From Arthrobacter psychrolactophilus (GTDB lineage Bacteria; Actinomycetota; Actinomycetes; Actinomycetales; Micrococcaceae): a stretch of 64,000 bases of DNA. The notes beneath the pieces were generated by a model. It had not been told where the DNA came from and did no database searches. It was given only the letters and a program-made list of their open reading frames with translations. Every line of letters starts with the position of its first letter. Position 1 is the first letter of the stretch. The stretch lies in the NCBI RefSeq assembly GCF_003219795.1, contig NZ_QJVC01000004.1:1-64000 (forward strand), written 5' to 3'. Both the position numbers and the translations under genes were made by a program. Positions 33,199 to 43,016 of the stretch are shown here, piece by piece.

Positions 33199-33864
33199 GT
33201 GACACCCGCTCCCTTTAGGCTGCTCCGAACCACGCTGGTGGGTTCGACCGTTCTGGGCCTCGCGGCCGGGGCGCACGTCGTGGCCGGCGGCACCTTGCCG
33301 CTGTGGCCCATCATGTTGGCCATCTTGGCCTTGCACATCATGTGCTCCACGATCGTCACGAAGTTTCAGCTGACACTGCCCGTCATGCTCGCCTTGTTGG
33401 GCAGCAGCCAAATCGTGCTGCATAAAGCGTTCGATTTCCTCTCTCATGGCATGCCTACGGCGGAGCCGGCTGGCTCAGCCACATCGTTGGCGCTGAGCCA
33501 CCACGCCATGTCGGCCGAGGCCCACGCCTCAGCCATGTTGGCGCAGGCTGCTGCGACCGGGACCCCGGACGTCGACGCCTTGGCAACTCTGAGTCATACC
33601 GGCGCCATCTCGGGCTGGATGATGGTCGCGCATATCGTCGCTACCCTCGCCGCCGCTGCCCTGCTGGCCCACGGCGAAAGCGCCCTCTGGTCCCTCGCCC
33701 ACTGGCTCCGACCGCTCTTCCGATGTGCCGCCGTCGTGCTTATTGTTCCGGTGAAAAGCACCGGGATCGGCATCATCCCGCGCCCACTCCTCCGCCTGCC
33801 CTGGCGGAATCTACGCCCCGATACGCGTCGGGGTCCTCCCTTCCGAACAGCAATCTTCGCTTAG
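33199..33864 (+). CDS. Multi-pass membrane protein upstream of YcnI
   Basis: A 221-aa protein, GTG start behind AAGGGAG, with about five hydrophobic segments (about 10-30, 35-55, 58-75, 140-160, 168-185) and an intermediate loop rich in His/Ala/Met (ALSHHAMSAEAHASAMLAQA), a possible metal-binding stretch. The tail is basic. It lies 68 bp before a YcnI gene, a pairing common in actinobacteria and linked with copper handling. Exact function unknown. Confidence 0.7.
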   Translation: MTPAPFRLLRTTLVGSTVLGLAAGAHVVAGGTLPLWPIMLAILALHIMCSTIVTKFQLTLPVMLALLGSSQIVLHKAFDFLSHGMPTAEPAGSATSLALSHHAMSAEAHASAMLAQAAATGTPDVDALATLSHTGAISGWMMVAHIVATLAAAALLAHGESALWSLAHWLRPLFRCAAVVLIVPVKSTGIGIIPRPLLRLPWRNLRPDTRRGPPFRTAIFA

Positions 33865-33932
33865 CACCCTTCGAACTCCTCGCAGGGTGCCATTTCCCTG
33901 TAATTTTTTGCATGTTCGAAAGGCACTACCCC

Positions 33933-34631
33933 ATGCGTTTTTCCCGTACCCTCAAGACCTCCGCAGCCCTCGGCACCACCGCCGGACTGATGCTTCTTGG
34001 CCTCGGCGCCGCATCCGCACACGTCTCCGCGACCCCCAGCGAAACGGCCGCCGGAGCGTACTCCCTGGTCACTTTCGCGGTGGGTCATGGCTGCGACGGA
34101 TCGGCCACCAAGTCGCTGACCATCACCTTGCCGGACGAGCTCAATGACGCCACCCCCACGGTCAACCCGAACTGGACCATCAGCAAGGCAACGCAGAAGC
34201 TCGATACCCCGCGCACCCTCGCCAACGGCAGCAAGGTCAGCGAGCGTACCGCCTCCATCACGTACACGGCCAAGACCCCGCTTCTGGACGGGCAGCGCGA
34301 TACCTTCACGCTCTCCCTGCAGCTCCCCGACGCGGCCGGCACCACCCTCCACTTCCCCACCCTGCAGAACTGCGAAGTGGGGCAGACCGATTGGAAGGAA
34401 ATCCCGGCAGCCGGCGCCGATCACGACTCGGTTGAGGCTCCCGCCCCGGAGCTGACCATCACCCCGGCAGTTGCGGGCGACGGTCATGACGGCCACGGTG
34501 CAATGGCCGTCGCTTCTGAAGAAACGGCCGACGCCGGAACCTCCTGGGCGTCATGGCTCGGCCTGGGTGCGGGCTTGGCTGGGCTGATCCTTGGCGGGCT
34601 GGCGTTCATGCGCTCCTCGCGCAAGGCCTAA
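33933..34631 (+). CDS. YcnI/DUF1775-family exported copper-associated protein
   Basis: A 232-aa membrane-anchored protein. Signal peptide residues 1-29 end at ASA, leaving His as the first mature residue (HVSATPSE), the copper-ligand end known for YcnI proteins. The beta domain contains GCDGSATKSLTITLPDE and NWTISKATQKLD; a His-rich spacer (GDGHDGHGAM) precedes a C-terminal helix (about 205-226) and basic tail. ATG 33933 has GAAAGG upstream; the frame is open far upstream by chance. Likely extracytoplasmic copper binding. Confidence 0.88.
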   Translation: MRFSRTLKTSAALGTTAGLMLLGLGAASAHVSATPSETAAGAYSLVTFAVGHGCDGSATKSLTITLPDELNDATPTVNPNWTISKATQKLDTPRTLANGSKVSERTASITYTAKTPLLDGQRDTFTLSLQLPDAAGTTLHFPTLQNCEVGQTDWKEIPAAGADHDSVEAPAPELTITPAVAGDGHDGHGAMAVASEETADAGTSWASWLGLGAGLAGLILGGLAFMRSSRKA

Positions 34632-34671
34632 CCCCGAAGGCGGTGCGCAGTGCGCCGTTCATAGGGCTGAA

Positions 34672-34727
34672 GTAGCCGGTTAGCGCCGAGAATCGTGTTG
34701 ACCGTATTCTCGGCGGTGACCGGCTAC
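34672..34727 (+). terminator. Compound hairpin after ycnI
   Basis: GTAGCCGGT (34672-34680)/ACCGGCTAC (34719-34727) enclose GCCGAGAAT (34684-34692)/ATTCTCGGC (34706-34714), giving two stacked perfect 9-bp stems. No T-tract follows, so it could be an RNA stabiliser or a Rho-independent-like element. Confidence 0.5.
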
Positions 34728-34802
34728 CTCGGCTGGTGCGGGAATGGGAGCGGCCCGGCGAGGGGGATTGACTCCGGATTCCATGCACGCAAAAGTGGGG
34801 GC

Positions 34803-35456
34803 ATGACTATTGAGCAGCGGTCCCCGGCCAAGCGCATCCACCGAGGGACGCTCCTCACCATGGTGGCCTTGCTCGGAGTGGGCGCGTCGTTGGTCTCGTG
34901 CGGGGCCCAGGACCAACCGCTGGCGGCAACTACCGCGCCCGCCGTTACCCAGCCAAGCCCCATCGAAACTTCCGCGGCGGTACCGACGGAGGTGACGCCG
35001 TCGGCCGTGGAAACCACGGCAAGCACGCCGCAGGAAACGCCGCTTTGCACCGCGGCGTCGCTCACGGGTGCCCTGGACAGTACCGGAGGTGGAGCGGCTG
35101 GGAGTATTTATATGTCCCTAGTCCTGAGCAATACTTCGGGCGCCGCATGTATTTTGGATGGTTACCCGGGCGTTTCGCTCGTCCCGGCGGGCAGCACCGA
35201 GTTTGTTGGGGCGCCGGCGGTCAGGGATGCCAAGTTGCCCTCAAACGGGCCCATCACGCTGACTCCCGGCAAGAGCGCGACCGCGACGCTGCGCTACACG
35301 CAGGCGGGTAATTATCAGGATTGCCAACGCGTGGAGACGGGTGCCGTGCTGGTCTATCCACCGAGCGCAACGGACAGCCTAGAGATCCCGCGGGAGCTCA
35401 CGGCGTGCAGCAATGCCGAGATCACGCTGCTGACAATCGGCGCTTTTCAACCCTAG
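34803..35456 (+). CDS. DUF4232 lipoprotein
   Basis: A 217-aa exported lipoprotein from ATG 34803. The lipobox is GASLVSC (Cys about 33) after a basic n-region. A Pro/Thr/Ser linker (about 40-80) leads to a DUF4232 domain marked by CTAASLTGALDSTGGGAAGS, SLVLSNTSGAACILDGYPGV and four cysteines. DUF4232 is a common surface domain in actinobacteria with no defined activity. Standing alone, it faces the convergent membrane protein gene by a 3-nt gap. Confidence 0.85.
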   Translation: MTIEQRSPAKRIHRGTLLTMVALLGVGASLVSCGAQDQPLAATTAPAVTQPSPIETSAAVPTEVTPSAVETTASTPQETPLCTAASLTGALDSTGGGAAGSIYMSLVLSNTSGAACILDGYPGVSLVPAGSTEFVGAPAVRDAKLPSNGPITLTPGKSATATLRYTQAGNYQDCQRVETGAVLVYPPSATDSLEIPRELTACSNAEITLLTIGAFQP

Positions 35457-35459
35457 GGT

Positions 35460-36029
35460 TTAGGGGCGGAGTGCTTCCTCGGGATCGAATTCCTCGAAGG
35501 AACCGATGAAGTTTGGATCGCTGTCCAGGGCCTCGCGACGTCGGCCATTGCGCAGGACGTAGAGTTTGTTGGCGCCAAAAGCCAAGATGGCGGCCGAAAG
35601 TAACTGCAGCACCCCGCCCCACACATCAGCGCGAATCACCATGGCCAGGATTCCCGTCACGGCCACGGCGCCGCCCACTGTCATGAGCAAACGCAGACGT
35701 TCAAAGTAGCCGTAGACGCCCAGCGCCGCACCCAGAATAAACCAGGGTCCTGCGCCGTTGAGAAATGGCGCGATGGCCGTCAGGAGAATGCCGGCGGCGA
35801 TGCCACCCAGCAGATACAGATAGTGATTGCGCGGGGCCAGCCACCACGAAGGATTCTTCCAGAGCCAGTATGCGCTCAGCCCGCCCACCAGCACGGAACT
35901 GAGCACGAAGAACAGCGCCGAGGCCCCGTTCCCGCGCAGCGTCATCATGCTCACGGCACTGCTGAACAAAAAGAGCAACGCTAGGTACAGCAGTGGAACC
36001 CAGTTATTCCCAATATGCCGTGTCTGCAC
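35460..36029 (-). CDS. Multi-pass membrane protein of unknown function
   Basis: A 189-aa protein from GTG 36029 (GGGAGG lies about 10 nt upstream; the frame opens further at 36107). Six hydrophobic segments alternate with short loops (for example VPLLYLALLFLFSSAVSM, YLYLLGGIAAGILLTAIAP, AWFILGAALGVYGYF-like WFILGAALGVYG). The C-terminal tail is acidic (NFIGSFEEFDPEEALRP). No family recognised. Confidence 0.6.
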   Translation of the reverse strand: MQTRHIGNNWVPLLYLALLFLFSSAVSMMTLRGNGASALFFVLSSVLVGGLSAYWLWKNPSWWLAPRNHYLYLLGGIAAGILLTAIAPFLNGAGPWFILGAALGVYGYFERLRLLMTVGGAVAVTGILAMVIRADVWGGVLQLLSAAILAFGANKLYVLRNGRRREALDSDPNFIGSFEEFDPEEALRP

Positions 36030-36190
36030 CGTGCCTGCCCTCCCCCAAAAAACGACCAACTCGGAGTGCAGCGAGGCGCGCGATTTCCACCGGACCAGCT
36101 TCGGCAATCTTTGCCGCTCCTACCGATAGATTACCGCCTGCCACTGACACTCTCCTACCGCGGCGGCGTTGATCTCACCGCGGCGCAACA

Positions 36191-39100
36191 ATGTGGGTGG
36201 GTATGCGGCATGATGGAGCCGTGGCAGGAACATCAGCAGCAACCGCAATGAGCCCGTTCGCAGCCCCCACGCGCGAGTGGTTCCTTGGCGCGTTCGGCTC
36301 GCCCACCCCGGCACAGCTCGGCGCCTGGGAGGCCATCGCCGGCGGCGCGCACTCGCTCGTCGTTGCCCCCACCGGCTCCGGAAAAACCCTGGCCGCGTTC
36401 CTGTGGGCCCTTGACGGTCTCATCGCCAAATCCCCCGGTACGACGCCGGACACCTCCTCCGCACCCGCCGGCCCCACAGGCGGTGGGTCCAGGACGGCGA
36501 CGAAAAGCCGTACCCGGGTGCTCTATATCTCCCCCTTGAAGGCCTTGGGTGTCGACGTGGAGCGTAACCTTCGGGCACCCTTGATCGGCATCACGCAAAT
36601 GGCGGCCCAGCTGGGCGTTTCCGCTCCACAGATCAGTGTGGGGGTTCGCTCCGGCGACACCCCGGCCAATGAACGCCGCCGGCTTCTGAGTCATCCGCCG
36701 GACATTTTGATCACCACGCCGGAATCGCTCTACCTGATGCTGACCTCCAAGGCGCGCGAAACCCTCAGCGATGTGCACACCATCATCATCGACGAGGTGC
36801 ACGCCGTCGCCGGCACTAAGCGCGGCGCCCATCTCGCCGTGTCCTTAGAACGCCTGGACGCCTTGCTGGAAACACCGGCGCAACGCATCGGGCTCTCGGC
36901 AACCGTGGAACCGCATTCCACCGTGGCCCGTTTCTTGGGCGGCAATGCCCCTGTCACTGTTGTGGCCCCGGCCAGCACAAAGACGTGGAATTTGACCGTC
37001 ACGGTGCCGGTTGCGGATATGACCGAGCTGCCTGCCCTGGCCAGCGCGCATGACCTCGGCCCCGCGTCCGGATTAGCGCCCAATGCCTCCATTTGGCCGC
37101 ACGTCGAGGAAAAGATAGTCGACGCGATTCTGGCCAAAAAGTCCACCATCATCTTCGCCAATTCTCGGCGGCTGGCCGAGCGCCTCACGGGCCGGCTCAA
37201 CGAAATTTATGTCGAGCGGCTCGAATTTCAGACACCGCCGAGCGAGGTCCCGCGGGTCGAGCCGGTCGAGACGCCCAAGCGGCAACCCGCGGAAATGATG
37301 GCGCAGGCGGGATCTACCGCGGGCGCCCCGAATGTTCTGGCCAAGGCACACCACGGCTCGGTATCCAAGGAGCAACGAGCGCTGATCGAGGACGATCTCA
37401 AGTCGGGGCGCTTGCGTGCCGTGGTGGCCACCTCGAGTCTGGAGTTGGGCATCGACATGGGTGCCGTGGACCTCGTGATTCAGGTGGAGTCTCCACCCTC
37501 CGTCGCCAGCGGACTGCAGCGCGTGGGTCGCGCCGGACACCAGGTAGGCGAAATCTCCGAGGGCCTACTGTTCCCCAAACACCGTGCGGATCTGCTGCAT
37601 TCTGCCGTCACGGTGGAACGCATGCTGGCCGGGCAGATTGAGCCGCTCGCCATCCCCGCGAATCCTTTGGACATTCTGGCGCAGCAAACCGTTGCGGCCA
37701 CGGCGCTGGAACCGCTGGATGTTGACGCCTGGTTTGAGACCGTGCGGCGCAGCGCCCCCTTCCTGGCCCTGCCCCGCTCGGCCTACGACGCCACTCTGGA
37801 TCTACTCGCTGGCCGCTATCCCTCCGACGAATTTGCCGAGCTGCGCCCCCGCATCATTTGGGATCGCACCGCCAACACCATCGCGGGCCGGCCCGGCGCC
37901 CAGCGGCTCGCCGTGACCTCCGGCGGCACCATCCCGGACAGGGGCCTGTTCGGCGTCTTCATCGTTGGGTCGGAGGAGCCGGGCGCGACCGGAACCGCCA
38001 ACAAGGGCGGGCGCCGCGTGGGCGAACTCGACGAGGAGATGGTCTACGAATCCCGCGTGGGCGACGTCTTCGCCCTCGGCGCCACGAGCTGGAAAATCGA
38101 GGACATCACCTTTGACCGGGTCCTCGTCTCCCCCGCCTTTGGCCAGCCCGGAAAGCTGCCGTTCTGGAAGGGTGATTCCCTGGGCCGTCCGGTCGAGCTG
38201 GGCCGCGCGCTCGGCGCCTTCATCCGCGAGGTCAGTGCCGCCCCACGCAAGAAGGCACTCGCCCGCTGCACGGCCACCGGGCTGGATGAGTGGGCAGCCA
38301 ATAACCTCCTCGGCTACCTCGACGAGCAAAAGGCCGCCACAACCCAGGTCCCCGACGACAAAACCCTCATGGTGGAACGGTTCCACGACGAACTCGGCGA
38401 TTGGCGTGTGGTCCTCCACAGTCCCTTCGGCATGCCGGTCCATGCCCCGTGGGCCCTCGCGGTCGCCGCCCGGCTCCACGAACGCTATGGCCTGGACGGC
38501 TCCGCCATGGCTTCCGACGACGGCATCGTGCTGCGTGTTCCCCTCATGGATGACGAGCCGCCGGGCGCGGACCTCTTCCTCTTCGACCCCGAGGAGCTCG
38601 ACGGCATTGTCACGGCCGAGGTGGGCGGTTCCGCGCTCTTTGCCAGCCGTTTCCGCGAGTGTGCTTCTCGTGCGCTCCTGCTGCCGCGGCAAAATCCGGG
38701 CAAGCGTCAACCCCTGTGGCAGCAGCGTCAGCGTTCGGCCCAGCTGCTCGATGTGGCCCGGAAGTACCCGCAGTTCCCCATCGTGCTCGAGACCGTGCGT
38801 GAATGTTTGCAGGATGTGTACGACCTGCCCGCGCTCAAGGCCATCGCCTCCTCGATCGAGCGGCGAGAGCTGCGGATCGTGGAGACCACCACCAACGAGC
38901 CCTCGCCCTTCGCCCGTTCGCTGCTCTTCGGCTACGTGGCGAGCTTCCTGTACGAGGGCGATTCGCCGCTGGCCGAGCGCCGCGCCGCTGCCCTCTCCCT
39001 CGACCCCGCACTGCTGGACGAGTTGCTGGGCCGGGCCGAGCTCCGCGAGCTCCTTGACCCCACCGTTATCGCCACCACGCAGGCCCAGCTCCAGCGGCTA

Positions 39101-41026
39101 ACTCCCGATCGTCGCGCCCGCGGCATGGAAGGCGTGGCCGATCTGCTGCGCCTGCTGGGCCCACTCACGGTGGCCGAGGTTGCCGCCCGCCTCGTCCCCA
39201 CCACGTTGCCCTCCCAGCTCCCTAAGACGGACGACGCCGGCCCCGCACCTGATGCGGCCAGCTCGGCTGAGCATCTGGCTGAGTCAGCGGCGCACCTAGA
39301 GCAGCTGCTGTCCGCAAACCGGGCGCTGCGGATCAAGATGGCCGGGGAGGAACGCTTTGCCGCGATCGAGGACGCGGCACGGTTGCGGGACGCCCTCGGC
39401 ATCCCCCTGCCCATGGGCGTTCCGTTGGCGTTCATCGGGCCCTTGGCCGATCCGCTGGGTGATCTGTTGGGACGCTACGCGCGCACGCACGGACCCTTCA
39501 CCGCACCAGAACTCGCCGCGAGGTTGGGACTAGGTGTCGCCGTCGTCCTTTCCGGGCTGGCCAGGCTGGCAGCCGATCGGCGCGTGACCGAGGGTGAATT
39601 TTTGCCACAGCGCTCGGAAAACGGCGCCTCGGAATGGTGCGACGTTCAGGTTCTGCGGCAATTACGTAGCCGGTCGTTGGCGGCGTTGCGGGCCGAGGTG
39701 GAGCCCGTCGATGCGAGTACCTTTGCGCGGTTCTTGCCGGCGTGGCAGCACATCACGGCCGCCTCAAACGCCCCGGCACTGCGCGGTTTGGATGGCGTTT
39801 TGACTGTGGTGGATCAGCTCGCCGGGGTGCCAATTCCGGCGTCCGCGTGGGAGCCGCTCGTGCTGGCCGCGCGCGTGGCCGACTACTCCCCCGCCATGTT
39901 GGATGAGCTGACGGCCACGGGCGAGGTCATTGTGTCCGGCGCCGGGCCGCTGGGCTCTAACGACGGTTGGCTGAGCCTGCACATCGCCGAATCGGCCGAG
40001 CTCACGCTCAATCCGAGCCCCGATTTCACGGCCACGGAACTCCAACAGCAGCTCTTGGATGCCTTGGGTACCGGCGGCGCGTACTTCTTCCACCAGCTGC
40101 GGGAAATGACGGCCACGGGGCTCGACGCGCTGGCCACCGACGACGAACTCACCGCCGCGCTGTGGGAGCTGTTCTGGGCTGGCCGGATCGGCAACGACAC
40201 CTTCGCACCGGTCCGGGCGCTTCTGGCGGGCGGGCATACGGCGCACAAGCAAAAGGCTCCCCCGTCGCGGCTGCGCCCCGCGCGTTCCGGTCGCTATGGG
40301 AGGCTGCCGGGCCGCGCCGCCGGGGTCCAACGTGGCGCCCCGCCTCTGGGCGCCGGGCGTTGGAGCCTGCTGCCGCTCGCTGATGCGGAGACCCTCACCA
40401 GCGCCCACACCACGCTCCGTAGCCATGCTCTCGCCGAGCTGTTTCTGGATCGCTACGGGGTCGTGACGCGCGGCTCCGTCATGAATCACGGACTGCCGGG
40501 CGGCTTCGGGCTCATGTACAAGGTGCTGGCGCGGCTCGAGGAAGGCGGAAAGTGCCGCCGCGGCTACTTCATCGAGCATCTGGGCGCGGCCCAATTTGCC
40601 GTGTCCGCCACGGTCGACCGCCTGCGTACCTTCAGCGAGGACGCCGCCCTGCAAGTACGCGCGCCGCAGGCCTTGGCGCTGGCCGCTACGGATCCGGCGA
40701 ACCCTTATGGCGCGGCGCTGCCCTGGCCCCCGCTGGATTCGGGGCATCGTCCGGGGCGCAAGGCTGGAGCCCTGGTCGTGATGGTCGACGGCGTACTGGT
40801 CCTGTATGTGGAGCGCGGCGGCCGTACGCTGTTGTGCTTTAGCGACGATGAATCCCACGTTTCCCTTGCCGCGGCGGCGCTCGTGCAGGTGGTCAAGCGC
40901 GGTGCGATCGACAAGTTGGCCATGGAAAAGGTCAACGGGGCAGAGATTTTGGGCACGCCCCTGGCCGCGGCGCTCATGTCCTCCGGCGCCTATAGTTCGC
41001 CGCGAGGCGTACGGATCCGCTCCTAA
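36191..41026 (+). CDS. lhr: Lhr-family superfamily 2 helicase
   Basis: A 1,611-aa ATP-dependent helicase, the usual size of full-length actinobacterial Lhr. Helicase motifs: Q/I region with APTGSGKT (about 57-64), motif II IIIDEVHAVAG (about 198-208), LSATV (about 236), motif IV-VI with SSLELGIDMG and LQRVGRAGHQVG. The long C-terminal part holds the Lhr-specific winged-helix and core domains. Lhr unwinds 3'-tailed DNA and RNA:DNA hybrids and acts in DNA repair. The start is uncertain: ATG 36191, ATG 36203 and ATG 36248 are all possible and none has a strong ribosome site. Confidence 0.95.
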   Translation: MWVGMRHDGAVAGTSAATAMSPFAAPTREWFLGAFGSPTPAQLGAWEAIAGGAHSLVVAPTGSGKTLAAFLWALDGLIAKSPGTTPDTSSAPAGPTGGGSRTATKSRTRVLYISPLKALGVDVERNLRAPLIGITQMAAQLGVSAPQISVGVRSGDTPANERRRLLSHPPDILITTPESLYLMLTSKARETLSDVHTIIIDEVHAVAGTKRGAHLAVSLERLDALLETPAQRIGLSATVEPHSTVARFLGGNAPVTVVAPASTKTWNLTVTVPVADMTELPALASAHDLGPASGLAPNASIWPHVEEKIVDAILAKKSTIIFANSRRLAERLTGRLNEIYVERLEFQTPPSEVPRVEPVETPKRQPAEMMAQAGSTAGAPNVLAKAHHGSVSKEQRALIEDDLKSGRLRAVVATSSLELGIDMGAVDLVIQVESPPSVASGLQRVGRAGHQVGEISEGLLFPKHRADLLHSAVTVERMLAGQIEPLAIPANPLDILAQQTVAATALEPLDVDAWFETVRRSAPFLALPRSAYDATLDLLAGRYPSDEFAELRPRIIWDRTANTIAGRPGAQRLAVTSGGTIPDRGLFGVFIVGSEEPGATGTANKGGRRVGELDEEMVYESRVGDVFALGATSWKIEDITFDRVLVSPAFGQPGKLPFWKGDSLGRPVELGRALGAFIREVSAAPRKKALARCTATGLDEWAANNLLGYLDEQKAATTQVPDDKTLMVERFHDELGDWRVVLHSPFGMPVHAPWALAVAARLHERYGLDGSAMASDDGIVLRVPLMDDEPPGADLFLFDPEELDGIVTAEVGGSALFASRFRECASRALLLPRQNPGKRQPLWQQRQRSAQLLDVARKYPQFPIVLETVRECLQDVYDLPALKAIASSIERRELRIVETTTNEPSPFARSLLFGYVASFLYEGDSPLAERRAAALSLDPALLDELLGRAELRELLDPTVIATTQAQLQRLTPDRRARGMEGVADLLRLLGPLTVAEVAARLVPTTLPSQLPKTDDAGPAPDAASSAEHLAESAAHLEQLLSANRALRIKMAGEERFAAIEDAARLRDALGIPLPMGVPLAFIGPLADPLGDLLGRYARTHGPFTAPELAARLGLGVAVVLSGLARLAADRRVTEGEFLPQRSENGASEWCDVQVLRQLRSRSLAALRAEVEPVDASTFARFLPAWQHITAASNAPALRGLDGVLTVVDQLAGVPIPASAWEPLVLAARVADYSPAMLDELTATGEVIVSGAGPLGSNDGWLSLHIAESAELTLNPSPDFTATELQQQLLDALGTGGAYFFHQLREMTATGLDALATDDELTAALWELFWAGRIGNDTFAPVRALLAGGHTAHKQKAPPSRLRPARSGRYGRLPGRAAGVQRGAPPLGAGRWSLLPLADAETLTSAHTTLRSHALAELFLDRYGVVTRGSVMNHGLPGGFGLMYKVLARLEEGGKCRRGYFIEHLGAAQFAVSATVDRLRTFSEDAALQVRAPQALALAATDPANPYGAALPWPPLDSGHRPGRKAGALVVMVDGVLVLYVERGGRTLLCFSDDESHVSLAAAALVQVVKRGAIDKLAMEKVNGAEILGTPLAAALMSSGAYSSPRGVRIRS

Positions 41027-41136
41027 AAACTCTGGCCGTACCTGCCGACACGCTGGGCGGATTTGTGCTGATGTACCAGTATCTGTATAGTCATTGCCTG
41101 TTGGTACGGAGAAAAACCTCCCGCCAATATGGATGA

Positions 41137-41209
41137 GGGTCTTTAGCTCAGCTGGTAGAGCGCCACGTTTACACCGTGGATGTCATCGGTTCGATCCCGG
41201 TAGGACCCA
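41137..41209 (+). tRNA. tRNA-Val(TAC)
   Basis: GGGTCTT (41137-41143) pairs with AGGACCC (41202-41208) with one G-T pair; D-arm TAGCTCAGCTGGTAGAGC, anticodon loop GTTTACAC (TAC) and T-arm ATCGGTTCGATCCCGGT are all present. CCA is not encoded. A hairpin terminator follows. The remaining bases between lhr and nei hold nothing else identifiable. Confidence 0.95.
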
Positions 41210-41216
41210 CTACAAA

Positions 41217-41253
41217 GAAGAAGCCTGTATCGCAGCTGCGATGCAGGCTTCTT
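41217..41253 (+). terminator. Terminator after tRNA-Val
   Basis: AAGAAGCCTG..ATCGCA pairs with TGCGAT..CAGGCTTCTT, followed by GCTTTCC. Confidence 0.75.
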
Positions 41254-41426
41254 GCTTTCCCAGAGCTCGCGGATCTAGGATGCCCGGCGCTGCGCCTCTT
41301 TCCTCGTCGAGTGGTCACATAATGCCCTTTAGAATGATCTTTCGGGCGTTATGTGACAGGTCAACGGGGTGAGCCCCCGCGCAGCCACCCTGCCGCTCGA
41401 GAATGCCGAGACGAAGGGACGTTTCC

Positions 41427-42254
41427 ATGCCTGAGGGCGATACTGTCTGGCGCCAAGCCCGTGACCTGCGTGCCGTGCTCGAGGGGCAGCGTTTGCTCTC
41501 CAGTGATTTCCGGGTGCCCTCCTTTGCCACCGTGGACTTCAGCGGGCAGCTCGTCTCCCGGGTCGAGTCGCGCGGCAAACATCTGCTCATGTTCGTGGCA
41601 GGCCACGTCATTCATTCGCACCTGTCCATGGAGGGTCATTGGGATATTTATCCGGCGCTCCCCGGAGACCGCCGGGCACGATGGCGGCGCCCGGCCTTCA
41701 CGGCACGGGTCGTCTTGGAAACTGCGGCGGCCACCGCCGTCGGATTCTCCCTGGGCACGCTGGAGGTCATGCCGGAAGAGTTGGTCAGTGACGCCGTCGG
41801 ACATCTTGGCCCGGATCTCCTGGGGCCCGATTGGGATGCGGAGGAAGCTCTCCGCCGCCTTTTGGCAGAGCCCGGGCGAGCCATTGGAGTGGCGCTGCTG
41901 GATCAACGAAATCTCGCGGGAATCGGCAATATTTACCGCAATGAGCTGTGTTTTCTCGCCCGAGTTCACCCGGCCACGAGGGTGGCGGATGTTCCCGAGC
42001 TGCCTCGGTTGGTGGAGTTGGCGAAACGCCTGTTAGAGGCGAATAAGGACCGCCCGCAGCGGTCGACGACGGGCGGTCCTGCCCGCGGTGAGGCCGCTAT
42101 GTGGGTCTATGGGCTCGCCGGAAAGCCGTGTAAACGCTGCGGTTCGCTCATCCGCCACGACACCCTGGCTGACCCGGTATTTCCGACGCATGCCGCCCGC
42201 GATATATATTGGTGTCCGCGATGCCAGGGTGGTTCCGAGCAGCCGGCTAGCTAG
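41427..42254 (+). CDS. Endonuclease VIII-type DNA glycosylase (Nei)
   Basis: A 275-aa Fpg/Nei-family base-excision repair enzyme. Start ATG 41427 gives the essential N-terminal Pro-Glu (MPEGDTVWRQA); the open frame begins 24 nt earlier. Other marks are SRGKHLLMF with the conserved Lys, LLDQRNLAGIGNIYRNE (H2TH), and a C-terminal zinc finger CKRCGSLI..YWCPRC. The MPEGDT start is that of Nei rather than MutM. It removes oxidised pyrimidines and cuts abasic sites. It overlaps the convergent deacetylase gene by 8 bp. Confidence 0.92.
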   Translation: MPEGDTVWRQARDLRAVLEGQRLLSSDFRVPSFATVDFSGQLVSRVESRGKHLLMFVAGHVIHSHLSMEGHWDIYPALPGDRRARWRRPAFTARVVLETAAATAVGFSLGTLEVMPEELVSDAVGHLGPDLLGPDWDAEEALRRLLAEPGRAIGVALLDQRNLAGIGNIYRNELCFLARVHPATRVADVPELPRLVELAKRLLEANKDRPQRSTTGGPARGEAAMWVYGLAGKPCKRCGSLIRHDTLADPVFPTHAARDIYWCPRCQGGSEQPAS

Positions 42255-42963
42255 CCTCGGGGCTTTCCAGACCGCCTTGGGGAAGGGTGAAGCGCCAGCC
42301 GCCTGCCTGCTTCTCGGTGATGACGGCGATGACGGCCGCTACGGTATTTGTCCGATCTCCTCCGCCATCGTGTGCCAGAACGACGGCGCCGGGCGCAATG
42401 GCGGCCCGCAGCTGCTCCGTCAGGGTGGGAAGGCTGAGATCGTTGCCATCCCAGTCGTAGATGACATTGCCAATGCCAAGCGGCTGAATTCCCAGGGCCG
42501 CCGCCACCTCTGCCGTGACGCCCCAACTACCGTTGGGTGCGCGGAAGTACGGCACCGGCAGCTTCGGCTCACCCGCAGCCTCCCGGATGATCCGCAGGTT
42601 TTCCTTGAGGTCCTGCTCGACCTGCTCGTGAGACCACGAACCCATATCCGCGTAGGAGGTTCCGTGATTGCAGACCGTGTGCCCCTCGGAGATGATGCGC
42701 CGCAGCAACGGGATCCCGTGGGGAGCCAGAATGTTCTCCCCGACCACGCAAAAGGTCGCGACGATGTCTGTCTCCTGGAGGAAGTCCAAAAGTGTCTCGG
42801 TCGCACCCGGGTTGGGGCCGTCGTCGAACGTCAAGGCCATGACGTTCCCCTCACCGCGGGCCGCAGCGAGCGGCTCCGCCGTGGGGTTGTGAGCGCCTCC
42901 GGGGACGAACAGTGGGTCAGGTGTGGGTTGCCAGGTGGCGCGGTGGCCCTCTGTTACTTGCAT
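42247..42963 (-). CDS. Polysaccharide deacetylase (NodB domain)
   Basis: A 238-aa carbohydrate esterase family 4 protein. NodB motifs: MT1 ALTFDDGPNPG (about 43-53), MT2 HTVCNHGTSYAD (Hxx..H zinc ligands, about 107), MT3 FRAPNGSWG, MT4 DWDGND, and MT5 VLAHDGGGD. The metal-binding Asp and two His are present. No signal peptide is visible at this start, so it may be cytosolic or the true N-terminus may differ. It likely deacetylates GlcNAc-containing glycans or peptidoglycan. Confidence 0.9.
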   Translation of the reverse strand: MQVTEGHRATWQPTPDPLFVPGGAHNPTAEPLAAARGEGNVMALTFDDGPNPGATETLLDFLQETDIVATFCVVGENILAPHGIPLLRRIISEGHTVCNHGTSYADMGSWSHEQVEQDLKENLRIIREAAGEPKLPVPYFRAPNGSWGVTAEVAAALGIQPLGIGNVIYDWDGNDLSLPTLTEQLRAAIAPGAVVLAHDGGGDRTNTVAAVIAVITEKQAGGWRFTLPQGGLESPEAS

Positions 42964-43016
42964 GATCTGCCGTCCAGGGTCTCGTCGTTTAATTCAGTTC
43001 GTTGCGCTGGTGGCGG

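Noticed and set aside
39764-40858. A 364-codon frame antisense to lhr
   Set aside because: It is the complement of lhr coding sequence with third-position GC bias; no motif.
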